Below, in pieces: positions 1 to 8,395 of a DNA stretch of 64,000 nt (position 1 is its first letter; each line of letters starts with the position of its first letter). The notes beneath the pieces are model-generated. The model did not search any database and was not told the DNA's origin. It worked only from the letters and a program-made list of their open reading frames with translations. A program made the translations under genes and the position numbers. The stretch spans positions 1 to 64,000 of the forward strand of contig JAEINQ010000030.1 in assembly GCA_016342285.1 (NCBI GenBank). The letters are read 5' to 3'. Source of the DNA: Desulfobacterales bacterium. GTDB taxonomy: Bacteria > Desulfobacterota > Desulfobacteria > Desulfobacterales > JAEINQ01.

Positions 1-78
1 ATGTCTTGGCACAAACGAACCTTAAGGTAACCCATGTCTTGGCACTTTAGGGTTACCTATGTCTTGGCATTTCTCACA
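1..78. mobile_element. Terminus of an insertion-sequence-like element (IS21-like multiple end repeats)
   Basis: A 12-base unit, atgtcttggcac or atgtcttggcat, occurs three times, starting at 1, 34 and 59. The second and third copies are preceded by related ggtaaccc or gttacct words. The block ends at about 78 with tctcaca, so on the minus strand the element would begin TGTGAGAAATGCC. Several spaced end repeats and a TG/CA border are known for IS21-family termini. The adjacent ATPase reading frame is lost exactly at this border, which supports an insertion. The transposase genes would lie left of the window, so the family assignment is inference. Confidence 0.5.
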
Positions 79-998
79 TAAACCTTGAAACCAACGGCAT
101 CCGCATAGTGCTTCAGTGGCAGTCGGTCGTTTTCGGCTGCGTCCACCCACAGAATGAGCCCGGCATCCCTAAGCCAGGCAAGCGCGCTATCGTATTCCCG
201 GGCGCGGGCTCCCTTTTTGACAGCCGAAAAGATGAACTTCTTGTTCTCTCGCGCGAGATGCCTGGGGATCGACTCCCAAATCGCGGTCAGCTTGGGGATG
301 TCGGTGGATGAAGCGTGCTTGGCAAAGTCAAGTTGATAGGATCGAATGATTTCGTTTTGGATCTCGCGGGTACCTGGGGCGTCGTTCGTTTCGGCAAAAT
401 GGCGGACGGCTTCGGGCATCCCACCCGTGAAGTAGTACTGCCGTAACCGATCAATTAAGTGGGTATGGAAGGCATCGGATAGGGGTTCAATACCGGTGAT
501 TCCTTCAATAAGCCCCCGGTAGCGGTCGTCTCCAACGGCCTGCAGGAACTCCAGAAACGTCATAGGATACAAATACCGGAAGTTTACCTTTCCGACTGGA
601 AAAGACCCTGGAGTCGACAGCTTAAGGCCAAGAAGCGAGCCGGCAGCGACAATGTGGATGTCGTTTCGTTCTTCCGCGAAATATTTGAGAGAATTCAACG
701 CTCGATTTGAAACCTGAATCTCGTCGAAAATGATCAGGTCTTCGGTTGGACGGATCTTGTGGTCGTAGTAAATGCCCAGCTCGGTCAGGATTCGATTCGG
801 GTCAAGATCCCGTTGGAAAAATGCATCGAGTTCCGAGTGCTCTTCAAAATTGCAATAGACGACGGATCGGTAGGCCTCGCGGCCGAATCGTTTCAAAATA
901 TAGGTCTTGCCGGTCTGCCGGGCACCCTGCAAGAGGAGTGGCTTGCGACGGTTAGAGGCGCGCCATGTCTGCAGTTCAGAGTAAATGTCTCTTTTCAT
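57..998 (-). CDS. AAA ATPase of the AAA_14/DUF4143 type, C-terminus truncated by the adjacent element
   Basis: The 313-residue product has a Walker A motif GARQTGKT at residues 25-32 and a Walker B-like stretch LIIFDEIQ near residue 90, followed by the start of a DUF4143-like region. Full members of this family have about 400 residues or more and continue after a pattern like FKVYVRDVGLL. Here the match stops after FKVYV, and the last residues, RNAKT, are encoded by the repeat unit of the neighbouring element. The start ATG at 998 gives a standard N-terminus just before the P-loop. The function of such ATPases is mostly unknown, and this copy is probably inactive. About 210 bases to the next gene hold nothing recognisable. 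Confidence 0.75.
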   Translation of the reverse strand: MKRDIYSELQTWRASNRRKPLLLQGARQTGKTYILKRFGREAYRSVVYCNFEEHSELDAFFQRDLDPNRILTELGIYYDHKIRPTEDLIIFDEIQVSNRALNSLKYFAEERNDIHIVAAGSLLGLKLSTPGSFPVGKVNFRYLYPMTFLEFLQAVGDDRYRGLIEGITGIEPLSDAFHTHLIDRLRQYYFTGGMPEAVRHFAETNDAPGTREIQNEIIRSYQLDFAKHASSTDIPKLTAIWESIPRHLARENKKFIFSAVKKGARAREYDSALAWLRDAGLILWVDAAENDRLPLKHYADAVGFKVYVRNAKT

Positions 999-1210
999 GA
1001 GAAAAAACTACCGCACCGCCATTTCATTGTCAACCTTTTCAAGCTAAAAGTGTGCATATTTTCACATTATTCGCGCGAATTTTGTGACACACTGCCAGTT
1101 TTTCGTCATTAGGGGGTGATTCTGGTTTGGGGTCGCATGCTGGCTGGAGACCATATTATCAAGGCTTCAGGCAGAAAACAGGAGCCATCTTTGCTCTTAA
1201 AGTGATGTTT

Positions 1211-2851
1211 CTATGCTTTTTCATTCTTCATCGACGCCAGGCAATCGGTGATGATCCGGTTATCGGGAAGATCGTCTATATTGTTCCCGTAGTGGGCGAG
1301 TCGAATACGCCGGTCGCCCTGGAGAACAAACACTGCCGGCAACTGAAGTTCCCGTCCCTCTCGCTTACCGTGACGATATCCTTTGGTCATGGCGGTCAGG
1401 GCTTTTTTCAGCACCGACGGTGCCAGGTATTGATGCAGTCCCCCGGGCGCGACGCCGTAAAGGGAAAAAAGATCTCCGTCCGGATCGCAGACCGGAACAA
1501 AGGATTCGGCTTCCCTTGAAACCAGTGAAGCGACGGATTCGGCCCGGCTCTGGAGCAGGACAAAGACCGTGGCGCCCATGTCCCGCCACAGGCGGCTGTC
1601 CCGGCGGATCTCGACCACGCGCATCTGACACAGGGGGCAGCCCGTGTACCGAAGAAAGAAAAGAACCGCCGGTCCGGAACCCGTCGCATCATCAAAGCCG
1701 ATCCCCGTTTCCCACGGCGTATCGAAGGAAAAACCGGGCGCACACATGCCCGACGCCAGCCGCACGCCCCCGCTGCAGGGAACAGCCTCGTCCGCCGCCA
1801 GGCAGCAGCGAAGCTTTTCCGGCAGCCCGGCCTCGGGAACGGTGCAGGCCAATTCCGAAAGATCGAGACCGTTGTATGTGTGCCAATAGAGCACCGGACC
1901 GTTCGTCTTCCCCCGGCAGTGGTCCAGCACGGCGGCAAAGGCCTTGGCCGTATAGCAGGGATCCAGGGCGATCCCCTCCCGGTCCATCAGCGCTTGGGCG
2001 GCCTGTTGGCCCGGCAGCGTGGGAACCCCGTAGCCGGGACCGGCATACGCATCCAGAAGCCGGACCGGCGGCAATGCCACGGCGGGCAGGCCCGGCACTT
2101 TCTTCTTCAGAAACTTCAAGGTGTTTTGGGCGAGTTTGGCCACGCTTTGCGGCGTGCAAACGTGGACCGGCCCCCAGCGCGACTGGGTGACCCGGACCCC
2201 AACGACCCGGGTCCTCAGCCCGGCCAGGGCCAGGCCCACCATCAAGCCCGCCATGGTGCCGCCGGAACCCACCGGGCAAAAAAGTTCGGCCGGTTCGGGC
2301 AATGCACCCTCGGCCACCTGGGCGGCCAGTTCCAGCCCGCCGCTCACAAAACCCAGGGTGCCGGTCACACTGGAGCCGCCGGGATAGACGAAGTAATCAA
2401 ATGGATGCAGTATCCGATGCCACAGGAAAAAGGCCAAAAGGGTTTGGGAAAAAGATCCTCTGGGCAAAACCCGGGCGCCGAAGTGATGAAAGAGCCGCAG
2501 GTTGTCCTTGACGCAATGGGTGACCGGCTGATCAAAAAGAAGCAGGACGCAGTCCAGCCCCAGTTGCCGGCAGAACGCGGCCGTGGCCAGACCGTGGTTG
2601 GTCCCGATCCCCCCCATGGTCACCACCCGCCGCTTTCCCTTTGTCTTGGCTTCGGCCAGGATAAACTCCAGCTTCCGCACCTTGTTCCCGCCGTAAATGG
2701 ATGAAGAGAGATCGTCGCGCTTAATCCAGAGATCGCCGCAATCCATATGGGGCAACGGGGCCACCGGGGTGGGGGTATCGCCCAGGGCGATCCAGGGCAG
2801 TGTTTCGGCAAGCTCAGGCCAGGCATCAAACAGGGCGGGGCGCCGGCTCAT
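1211..2851 (-). CDS. PLP-dependent D-cysteine desulfhydrase/ACC deaminase-family protein fused to a peroxiredoxin-like domain
   Basis: The 546-residue protein has two parts. Residues 1 to about 345 match the fold-type II PLP family of D-cysteine desulfhydrase and ACC deaminase. The likely PLP lysine is K57 in GGNKVRKLEF, followed by GIGTNHG and the glycine-rich phosphate loop CPVGSGGT. From about residue 370 to the end there is an AhpC/TSA-like thioredoxin fold with a CPLC pair (C405, C408), the segment GATVFVLLQS and CDPDGDLFSLYGV. Single-domain relatives have about 330-350 residues, so this is a true in-frame fusion. The ATG at 2851 is chosen because AAGGAGAT lies just upstream; a longer frame to 2914 lacks this. 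Substrate is not predictable: D-cysteine or another amino acid with a reactive side chain are options. It lies downstream of the glycyl-radical genes on the same strand. Confidence 0.8.
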   Translation of the reverse strand: MSRRPALFDAWPELAETLPWIALGDTPTPVAPLPHMDCGDLWIKRDDLSSSIYGGNKVRKLEFILAEAKTKGKRRVVTMGGIGTNHGLATAAFCRQLGLDCVLLLFDQPVTHCVKDNLRLFHHFGARVLPRGSFSQTLLAFFLWHRILHPFDYFVYPGGSSVTGTLGFVSGGLELAAQVAEGALPEPAELFCPVGSGGTMAGLMVGLALAGLRTRVVGVRVTQSRWGPVHVCTPQSVAKLAQNTLKFLKKKVPGLPAVALPPVRLLDAYAGPGYGVPTLPGQQAAQALMDREGIALDPCYTAKAFAAVLDHCRGKTNGPVLYWHTYNGLDLSELACTVPEAGLPEKLRCCLAADEAVPCSGGVRLASGMCAPGFSFDTPWETGIGFDDATGSGPAVLFFLRYTGCPLCQMRVVEIRRDSRLWRDMGATVFVLLQSRAESVASLVSREAESFVPVCDPDGDLFSLYGVAPGGLHQYLAPSVLKKALTAMTKGYRHGKREGRELQLPAVFVLQGDRRIRLAHYGNNIDDLPDNRIITDCLASMKNEKA

Positions 2852-2936
2852 GTTTTCATCTCCTTGTTTTTCATGCGATATTGGTAGCCATGTCCTAAGT
2901 GTTTCGATTCGCAATTATTGCGACATATCATGTATT

Positions 2937-3215
2937 AACCGCGGACACTCGCCAACAACCGCGGACTTTTTTGAACCGGCCAACCTGGCCGGCCCAAAGA
3001 GGTTGCCCTGCGGGGCGCACACTGTAAAAGAAGGCCCCTTCTTGCTTAGAATCTATTGAATCCTTCGCGAAGCGATGCGAATTTGTCGGCGATCAGGTCG
3101 ATCGCCAACAAGCTTTTCCTGCCTGCCCGGCGTCTTGTGCGGCGAAGCCTTTGAGGCGTAGACGTAAGCCTTCAGGCGAAGCCGGGTCTGCGACGGTCTG
3201 CGAGCGTCCGCGGTT
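2937..3215. repeat. Intergenic block bounded by 16-bp inverted repeats
   Basis: The arms aaccgcggacactcgc (2937-2952) and gcgagcgtccgcggtt (3200-3215) are inverted copies with one mismatch. Between them lie a second ccgcggac word at 2958 and runs of alternating gaagcc/aggcg words near 3136-3183, typical of dispersed intergenic repeats. The block fills most of the 384-base gap between the PLP fusion gene and the permease gene. No coding potential is seen. A mobile or regulatory role is only inference. Confidence 0.55.
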
Positions 3216-3235
3216 CATAATAAAAAAGTCACATC

Positions 3236-4600
3236 CTACGGGCGTGGATGCTTGATATACCGTTCCGGATCTTCCCCCCGGGCGATCAGCGTTTTCTTCC
3301 GCAGCCGGTAAAAAACGATCCCCGATGCGACGAACAGGAAAAAACATCCGATGCGCCAAACACTTTTCAAGTCGACGACCAGCACCACCATAAAAAAGGT
3401 GATCAGCCCCATGCCGGTGAGGCAGCAAATCCAGAGGCCGGCGCCCCGAAACCGAAAAGTTGAACGTTCATACGCTTCCGGGTAGCAGGCCTTGAGCCGC
3501 AGGGCTGCCAGCAGGGTGGGCAAAAAAACCATGAGCCCGCCCAGGGCCGCGTAGGACGCCAGGGTCTCCAGGGAGAATCCGGAAAAAATACCCAGGACGC
3601 TCAGGCCCCAGAGGACGGCCAGCAAGATATGGGGGGTTTTGTAACGGGGATGGATTCGGCCGAAAACGCCCGGCAGCAGGCCGTCTGCGACCATCATGAG
3701 CAGGGATTTGGTGCCGAAGATGAACAGGGCGTTCAGGGTCGAGGTCAGGGCCAGCACCGCGCCGCAAAGGATGAACAACAGGGCTCCGGTCCGGCTGAAA
3801 ATGGCCTGGCTCACCAGCAGCAGGGGCTCGTCGGCCGCCGTCAGGCGGTCCAGAGGAAGGACTCCCACCGTTGCCACGGCCACACCGGCATAAATCACCG
3901 CCACCAGCGGTATGGAGATGAAAAAGGCCCGGGGGATGGTTTTCTCCGGATTCCGGATCTCACCGCCCAGTTCAATCACACCGTTGGCCCCCAGGTAGGT
4001 AAACGTCAACAGGGCCGTGGCCAGAAGCAGATTGCCCTCCCCTCGCTCGAAAAAGCCGTTGAAGTGCTCGGGGTGAAAGTTTGCCGTGCCTGTGGCCGCA
4101 TAGCAGAGCAGTGCCGAGCAGAGAATCACCACCAGAACGCCCTGGACCCGGGCCGCCAGTTGGACCCCGAAATAGTTGACGACAAGGAAAAAGGTCACCA
4201 GGCCCACGGCAAAGAGGTTTTCGTGAACGCCCGGGACGACCGCCTGGACATACCGGGCGCAGCCCAGGGCATAGAGGGGAATCTGGCCGAAAAAGGAGGC
4301 CAGGGCGTAGGTCCAGATCCCCACAAAAGCCAGGCCCGGAGAAACCATGCGGCTGGGATAACGGTAGTTGCCGCCAGTGGTGGGAATGGTGGCCCCCAGC
4401 ATGGCCAGCGGCATCATGGCCACAAAAACCGGCACCACGGCCAGCATGTATGCCAGGGGCAGCGCTTTTCCCGTGATCTTCAAGGTGATGCCGGTAAATA
4501 TGAACACCCCGCCGCCGATGGTCATCCCCACGGCGATGAAGGTCACCGCCCCAAGACCGAGCACCGGCTTCAGGGCCGGGCCGGATCGATGATCTCCCAT
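3236..4600 (-). CDS. APC-superfamily amino acid permease
   Basis: The 454-residue polytopic membrane protein has about 12 hydrophobic segments. Its first helix carries GMTIGGGVFIFTG, the glycine-rich unwound segment of APC amino acid/amine transporters. The helix-6 region reads TFTYLGANGVIELGGEIRNPEKTIPRA, also typical of the family. The start ATG at 4600 has GGGAGAAGAGG just upstream and removes a non-hydrophobic extension. The gene overlaps the end of the activase gene by 31 bases, so the two are translationally coupled. This coupling to a glycyl radical enzyme suggests that the permease imports the enzyme's substrate, most likely an amino acid or amine. Confidence 0.88.
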   Translation of the reverse strand: MGDHRSGPALKPVLGLGAVTFIAVGMTIGGGVFIFTGITLKITGKALPLAYMLAVVPVFVAMMPLAMLGATIPTTGGNYRYPSRMVSPGLAFVGIWTYALASFFGQIPLYALGCARYVQAVVPGVHENLFAVGLVTFFLVVNYFGVQLAARVQGVLVVILCSALLCYAATGTANFHPEHFNGFFERGEGNLLLATALLTFTYLGANGVIELGGEIRNPEKTIPRAFFISIPLVAVIYAGVAVATVGVLPLDRLTAADEPLLLVSQAIFSRTGALLFILCGAVLALTSTLNALFIFGTKSLLMMVADGLLPGVFGRIHPRYKTPHILLAVLWGLSVLGIFSGFSLETLASYAALGGLMVFLPTLLAALRLKACYPEAYERSTFRFRGAGLWICCLTGMGLITFFMVVLVVDLKSVWRIGCFFLFVASGIVFYRLRKKTLIARGEDPERYIKHPRP

Positions 4601-5529
4601 GCCTCTTCTCCCGGGGAAAAAGAAACGATCCCCTGCTGTGCCAGAATACTCTTGGCCCGATTCACCCCATCGTCTCCCATCTCTCCGCGGATGGGCGACG
4701 GGTCCAGCCCCAGCCACTGCCGTTTGTTGGCCCCCATGTCGTGGTAGGGCACCACGGTGACGTGCCCGCACTGCCTGTCGCGCAGAAAACCGGCCCACTG
4801 GGTCAGGTTCTCCCGGGTATCGGTGATACCCGGCACCAGGGGAATCCGGGGCCAGACCGGAGGGGCGGCCCGGTCCAGATACGCCCGCTGCAGACGGGTA
4901 AAGTTCTCCCGTATGGACCGGTTCTCCCTCTTACAGAGCCGGACGTGCTGGTCCGGGTCCCATACCTTGAGGTCAAAAAGGATCAGGTCCACGGAAAGGA
5001 GAAGCCCTGCCACCGGGTGTTGCGACCCAAGATCGGTTTCGGCAAAAAAACCGCAGGTGGACAGGGCCACGTGAACCCCGCGTTCCTGCAACGCCGACGT
5101 CAACACCCGGGCAAACGCGGCATGGAGAACGGGCTCGCCCCCGGACAGGGTCACCCCGCCGCCCGAATCGGCCATCAGGGGAAACTCCGGTGCCAGATCG
5201 GCCAGGAGAGAAGAGACCTCCCTGTCCTGGCCAAAGCGCACCCGGGCACCGGTGGGGCAGCGATCCACACAGGCAAAACAGCGGGTGCAGGCCCCGTCCG
5301 CGCCGGCCGCCGCCCCGGTGGGGCAGACCTCGATGCAGGCCCCGCAGCCGATGCATCGGTCTTCACGAAAGCCGATCTCCGGCGCCGGCCGCCACGACTC
5401 CGGGTTCTGGCACCAGGCACAGCGCAGCGGGCACCCCTTGAAGAATACCAGGCTACGGATGCCCGGCCCGTCATGGAGGCAGAAATGCTGCAACGAAAAG
5501 ACCGGGGCCGTGAGCCGGTCAGACCCCAT
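4570..5529 (-). CDS. Glycyl radical enzyme activase (radical SAM)
   Basis: The 319-residue protein installs the glycyl radical on the enzyme encoded just upstream, using S-adenosylmethionine. The radical SAM motif CPLRCAWC spans residues 33-40. It is followed by two ferredoxin-type 4Fe-4S motifs, CIGCGACIEVC (59-69) and CTRCFACVDRC (81-91), which mark the larger activase class that serves glycerol dehydratase-like and related enzymes rather than plain pyruvate formate-lyase. The TLSGGEP motif for SAM binding is present. The ATG at 5529 overlaps the end of the enzyme gene by 11 bases; a frame open further upstream is antisense-like coding inside the neighbour and is rejected. Confidence 0.93.
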   Translation of the reverse strand: MGSDRLTAPVFSLQHFCLHDGPGIRSLVFFKGCPLRCAWCQNPESWRPAPEIGFREDRCIGCGACIEVCPTGAAAGADGACTRCFACVDRCPTGARVRFGQDREVSSLLADLAPEFPLMADSGGGVTLSGGEPVLHAAFARVLTSALQERGVHVALSTCGFFAETDLGSQHPVAGLLLSVDLILFDLKVWDPDQHVRLCKRENRSIRENFTRLQRAYLDRAAPPVWPRIPLVPGITDTRENLTQWAGFLRDRQCGHVTVVPYHDMGANKRQWLGLDPSPIRGEMGDDGVNRAKSILAQQGIVSFSPGEEAWEIIDPARP

Positions 5530-7975
5530 GGGCGGTCCTTTCGATGATCTCGTCCTGGACCTGGGGATTGAGGTCGTTGAAATAGGCGCAGTACCCCGCC
5601 ACCCGGACCACAATCCCCGGCCAGGAAGCCGGATCTCTCTTGGCGGCCCGGAGGATGTTCGAATCCAGCACATTGGGCTGGACCTGCATGCCTCCCTGGG
5701 CAAAGTAGTTTCGAAACAGGGATACCAAAGCCCGCCGGCCGCTCTCCGCCCTGACGAGACGGGGATCGAATTTGATGTTCAGCGCCGCGCAGTTGGCCCA
5801 TTTGGAACTGTCCAGGGAGGCCGCCGAGCGAAGCAGCGCCGACGGCCCTTCCCGGTCCATGCCGTCCACCGGAGACAGGCCGTTGGACAACCGGGTGCCG
5901 GCTTTTCGCCCGTTGGGCAGGGCGCCGGTGACGCGGCCAAATCCCACGTGGCAGGTCATGGAGTAGATCCCGGGAATGTAACGCCCTCCCCGGCTGTTTT
6001 GATGGGCGAGAACGGCGTCGCTGTAAATGTCGGCCGCAAGCTGGGTCATCCGGTCGGCCTCGGGGTGGCCGTTGCCGTATCTGGGGAAGCGCAGGGCCAG
6101 TTCCATGCGCAAGGGCTCCTCTCCGGCGAAGTCGGAGGCCAAAATGGCGGCCAGGCGGGAAAGGGAGAGTCTCTTTTCTTCGAAAACCAGTTTTTTCAGC
6201 GCCAGCAGCGAATCGCCGGTGTCGGCCAGGCCGGCCACCTGGATGGAGGTCAGGTCGTAATGGCCGCCGCCCCAGGTCGCATCCTTTCCCGTGTCCATGC
6301 AGCCCTGGGTCATCATGGAGGTAATGGGGGTGGGACGGTGGATACGGTAGGTCACCTCCAACCGGGTGATCACCCGGGCCATGCGGCCGACCGCATCAGC
6401 CACCTGACTGCGAAAGGCGTCGAGAAAATCTTCGAAAGAATGCATCTCGGCCACAGCCGGGGTGGCCGCTCCCAGGGGCCGCTGCCCGGGTCTGGCTCCG
6501 AAGCATCGCCCCTGGTTCAAGGCCAGTTCCAGGCACAGGGGCAGGTTGAAAAGGGCGGCATCGGAAGAGTTGTAGGTCCGGCCCTGGCTGCCGATCTCCA
6601 CGCAGCCGATCACCGCGTAGTCCCTGGCGTGGGGCAATGTCATGCCCGCGGTTTCGGTCAGGGCCCGGATCACGGCCTTATCTCCGAAAAAGGAGGGTTT
6701 GCCGCACCCGAGCTGCACCACGGCCACGGCCTTTTCCAGAAAAGATGCCGGGGTATCGTCGTGCACCCGCACATGGAGAGCCGGCTCCCGGGTCCGGAGC
6801 CAGGCATACGCTTCCAGGAAAAGATGGGAGAGTTCGTTGGTGGTATCTCCGCCCGCTTCATCCACGCCGCCCAGGGTAATCCCCTGAGCCACACCATTGC
6901 CGCTGAAAAACCGGTCGATGCGCTGAGAATACAGGGGAAGGGTTTCGCAGGTCTTTAGCTGAAAGCTGGCGATACGTTCCAGGGCCTGTTCGCGGGTCAG
7001 GGTTCCCCGGGCCAGCTCCCGACGGTAGAGAGGCTCCAGAAAACGGTCCAGGCGGCCAAAGGACATGCCCTGCTCGAAGTCCTCCTGGATCAGGGCCACA
7101 TGGACCAGCCAGCAGGACTGCAGGCCCTCGGCAAAGGTCCGGGCCGGGTGATAGGGGACGTGCCGGCAGGCCCGGGACGCCCGGAGAAGTTCCTCCCGCC
7201 GTGTGGGGGATACGCCGGGGCACCGGGCCTCTTTTTCCGCTTCGACCGCCAGGTTTTCAGCCATGCGCCGGATGCCGTCAATGGCCATGCGCACGGATCG
7301 GAAAAAGGCGGTCTGGTCGCAGGAAAGCCGCCGCCCGTTGGGAAGTGCGTTTCTTTCCAGTGCTTTTTGAGCCTCCCGGTCAATCCGGACGAGTCCGTGG
7401 CGGATCAGGCTGTGGTAGTCGCCCACCTGGTGTCCCACCCCCGCCTCTTCCGTAATGAAGTAGCGCCGGGCGCGAAAGAAATCGAAAAAATCGGAAAGCC
7501 ATCCCGGACGCAAAAGTGCCTTGGCGCCGATACTTCGGCCCATGCTTTCCACACAAAATCCCGCCAATCGGACTTTCTCCCCAAAGCTGAGCGTCAACGG
7601 AGACTGGCGCCGTTCCAACCGGAAAAGATCTTCAAAGATGTTCATGGATCCGCCTTCCGGATAAAAATTGGCGGCGATCCGCTTGGACGTCATGTTGCCG
7701 ATGATCATCTCTTCAGGATAGATCCGAGGCTGGCGGTGGACGAGGAGAAACCGCAGTGCCCGGGCCCTTTTGACCAGGGGGTGGTCGCGCCGGGCCCGGC
7801 GTCCTTCCCGGGAAAGGGAAAACCGGCGCAGCAACGAAGGACGTTCCAGACAAACGGAGGCCGACGTATTTAGCACGGTGCTGCGGATGGACGCGATCCG
7901 CGGAGGCGGCTCGGCAAACAGGTGGGAAGGTGCCGAATGGACGGCTGTGGGACTGGCAAGGCATCCGCTCATCAT
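5519..7975 (-). CDS. Glycyl radical enzyme of the PFL-like superfamily, substrate unknown
   Basis: The 818-residue enzyme has both radical signatures. The thiyl cysteine is C458 in VIGCVEIG, and the glycyl radical site is G794 in RVAGYCAYF, followed by VQDEIIERT. The GCVE form, with the glutamate that acts as base in dehydratases and lyases, separates it from pyruvate formate-lyase. The residues after GCVE (IG rather than P) differ from choline lyase and glycerol dehydratase, so I do not assign a substrate. TGGAGGAAA precedes two adjacent ATG codons (7975 and 7972); either may be used. Activase and permease genes follow with overlaps, forming one operon. A TTGACA box and a palindromic operator candidate lie upstream. 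Confidence 0.9.
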   Translation of the reverse strand: MMSGCLASPTAVHSAPSHLFAEPPPRIASIRSTVLNTSASVCLERPSLLRRFSLSREGRRARRDHPLVKRARALRFLLVHRQPRIYPEEMIIGNMTSKRIAANFYPEGGSMNIFEDLFRLERRQSPLTLSFGEKVRLAGFCVESMGRSIGAKALLRPGWLSDFFDFFRARRYFITEEAGVGHQVGDYHSLIRHGLVRIDREAQKALERNALPNGRRLSCDQTAFFRSVRMAIDGIRRMAENLAVEAEKEARCPGVSPTRREELLRASRACRHVPYHPARTFAEGLQSCWLVHVALIQEDFEQGMSFGRLDRFLEPLYRRELARGTLTREQALERIASFQLKTCETLPLYSQRIDRFFSGNGVAQGITLGGVDEAGGDTTNELSHLFLEAYAWLRTREPALHVRVHDDTPASFLEKAVAVVQLGCGKPSFFGDKAVIRALTETAGMTLPHARDYAVIGCVEIGSQGRTYNSSDAALFNLPLCLELALNQGRCFGARPGQRPLGAATPAVAEMHSFEDFLDAFRSQVADAVGRMARVITRLEVTYRIHRPTPITSMMTQGCMDTGKDATWGGGHYDLTSIQVAGLADTGDSLLALKKLVFEEKRLSLSRLAAILASDFAGEEPLRMELALRFPRYGNGHPEADRMTQLAADIYSDAVLAHQNSRGGRYIPGIYSMTCHVGFGRVTGALPNGRKAGTRLSNGLSPVDGMDREGPSALLRSAASLDSSKWANCAALNIKFDPRLVRAESGRRALVSLFRNYFAQGGMQVQPNVLDSNILRAAKRDPASWPGIVVRVAGYCAYFNDLNPQVQDEIIERTAHGV

Positions 7976-8022
7976 TTTCCTCCAAAGGCGGGATATGTTG
8001 GATCTGGGGAAATGAGCCAAAT

Positions 8023-8072
8023 CGGTATTACCGGATGCGCTTTCTGTAACAGCCCTGCTCAAGCCCTGTCAA
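8023..8072 (-). promoter_or_regulatory. Candidate promoter and GntR operator for the glycyl-radical operon
   Basis: On the minus strand a perfect TTGACA (8072-8067) is followed after 17 bases by a weak -10 candidate TTACAG (8049-8044). Ten bases downstream is the palindrome CGGTATTACCG (8023-8033). Its core GGTATTACC is identical to that at 8169-8176 and fits the TnGTnnnACnA pattern of FadR/FCD-type GntR regulators. The regulator is encoded divergently at 8396. Position just downstream of the -10 suggests repression. Confidence 0.5.
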
Positions 8073-8137
8073 GGTGTAAATATCGCATATATCCTTTTAA
8101 TCTATAACTATAACGAAAACATACGCACCCCTTCCCC

Positions 8138-8177
8138 TTGACAAGAAAAGCCATCCTGACGCATAGTGGTATTACCA
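8138..8177 (+). promoter_or_regulatory. Candidate promoter and GntR operator for the regulator gene
   Basis: TTGACA (8138-8143), an 18-base spacer and CATAGT (8162-8167) form a plausible sigma-70 promoter reading toward the GntR gene. The palindrome TGGTATTACCA (8167-8177) overlaps its -10 edge. The arrangement mirrors that of the divergent glycyl-radical promoter, so one regulator could control both directions and itself. Confidence 0.5.
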
Positions 8178-8190
8178 ATCAAGGTAAATA

Positions 8191-8370
8191 GGCTGAAGAC
8201 TGAAGGCTGAAGGCTGAAGGCTGAAGCAAAACCCGAATTCAGATCCAAACCCGCTGTGTCCGGATACAGCAAGGGCCGATGACTCAATAAGGGGGACAAA
8301 CCCTCATTTCAACGGAATCTTCGATGATCCTCACCTTCGGACTTCGGACTTCGGACTTCAACCTTCAGAC
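8191..8370. repeat. Palindromic element with heptamer-periodic arms
   Basis: Left arm 8191-8226 repeats ggctgaa/gactgaa about five times. Right arm about 8334-8370 repeats cttcgga and ends accttcagac. The arms are approximately inverted, so a long imperfect hairpin could form. The right arm ends 26 bases before the regulator start and overlaps its leader RNA. Similar periodic palindromes occur at 10534, 11639, 14480 and 52074. Confidence 0.5.
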
Positions 8371-8395
8371 TATACAGCTAATCGCAGGGGACCAC

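Noticed and set aside
1420..2190. Long plus-strand open frame opposite the PLP fusion gene
   Set aside because: It is arginine- and proline-rich with no domain and no ribosome site; it is the antisense shadow of a well supported gene in GC-rich DNA.
3629..4747. 372-codon plus-strand open frame opposite the permease
   Set aside because: Histidine- and glutamine-rich antisense reading of hydrophobic codons; no initiation signal.
5252..6958. 568-codon plus-strand open frame opposite the glycyl radical enzyme and activase
   Set aside because: Composition is typical of antisense frames, it spans two recognised genes, and no motif is present.
8191..8370. Heptamer repeats considered as a CRISPR array
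   Set aside because: Units are 7 bases without spacers and no cas gene is near; they form palindromic arms instead.
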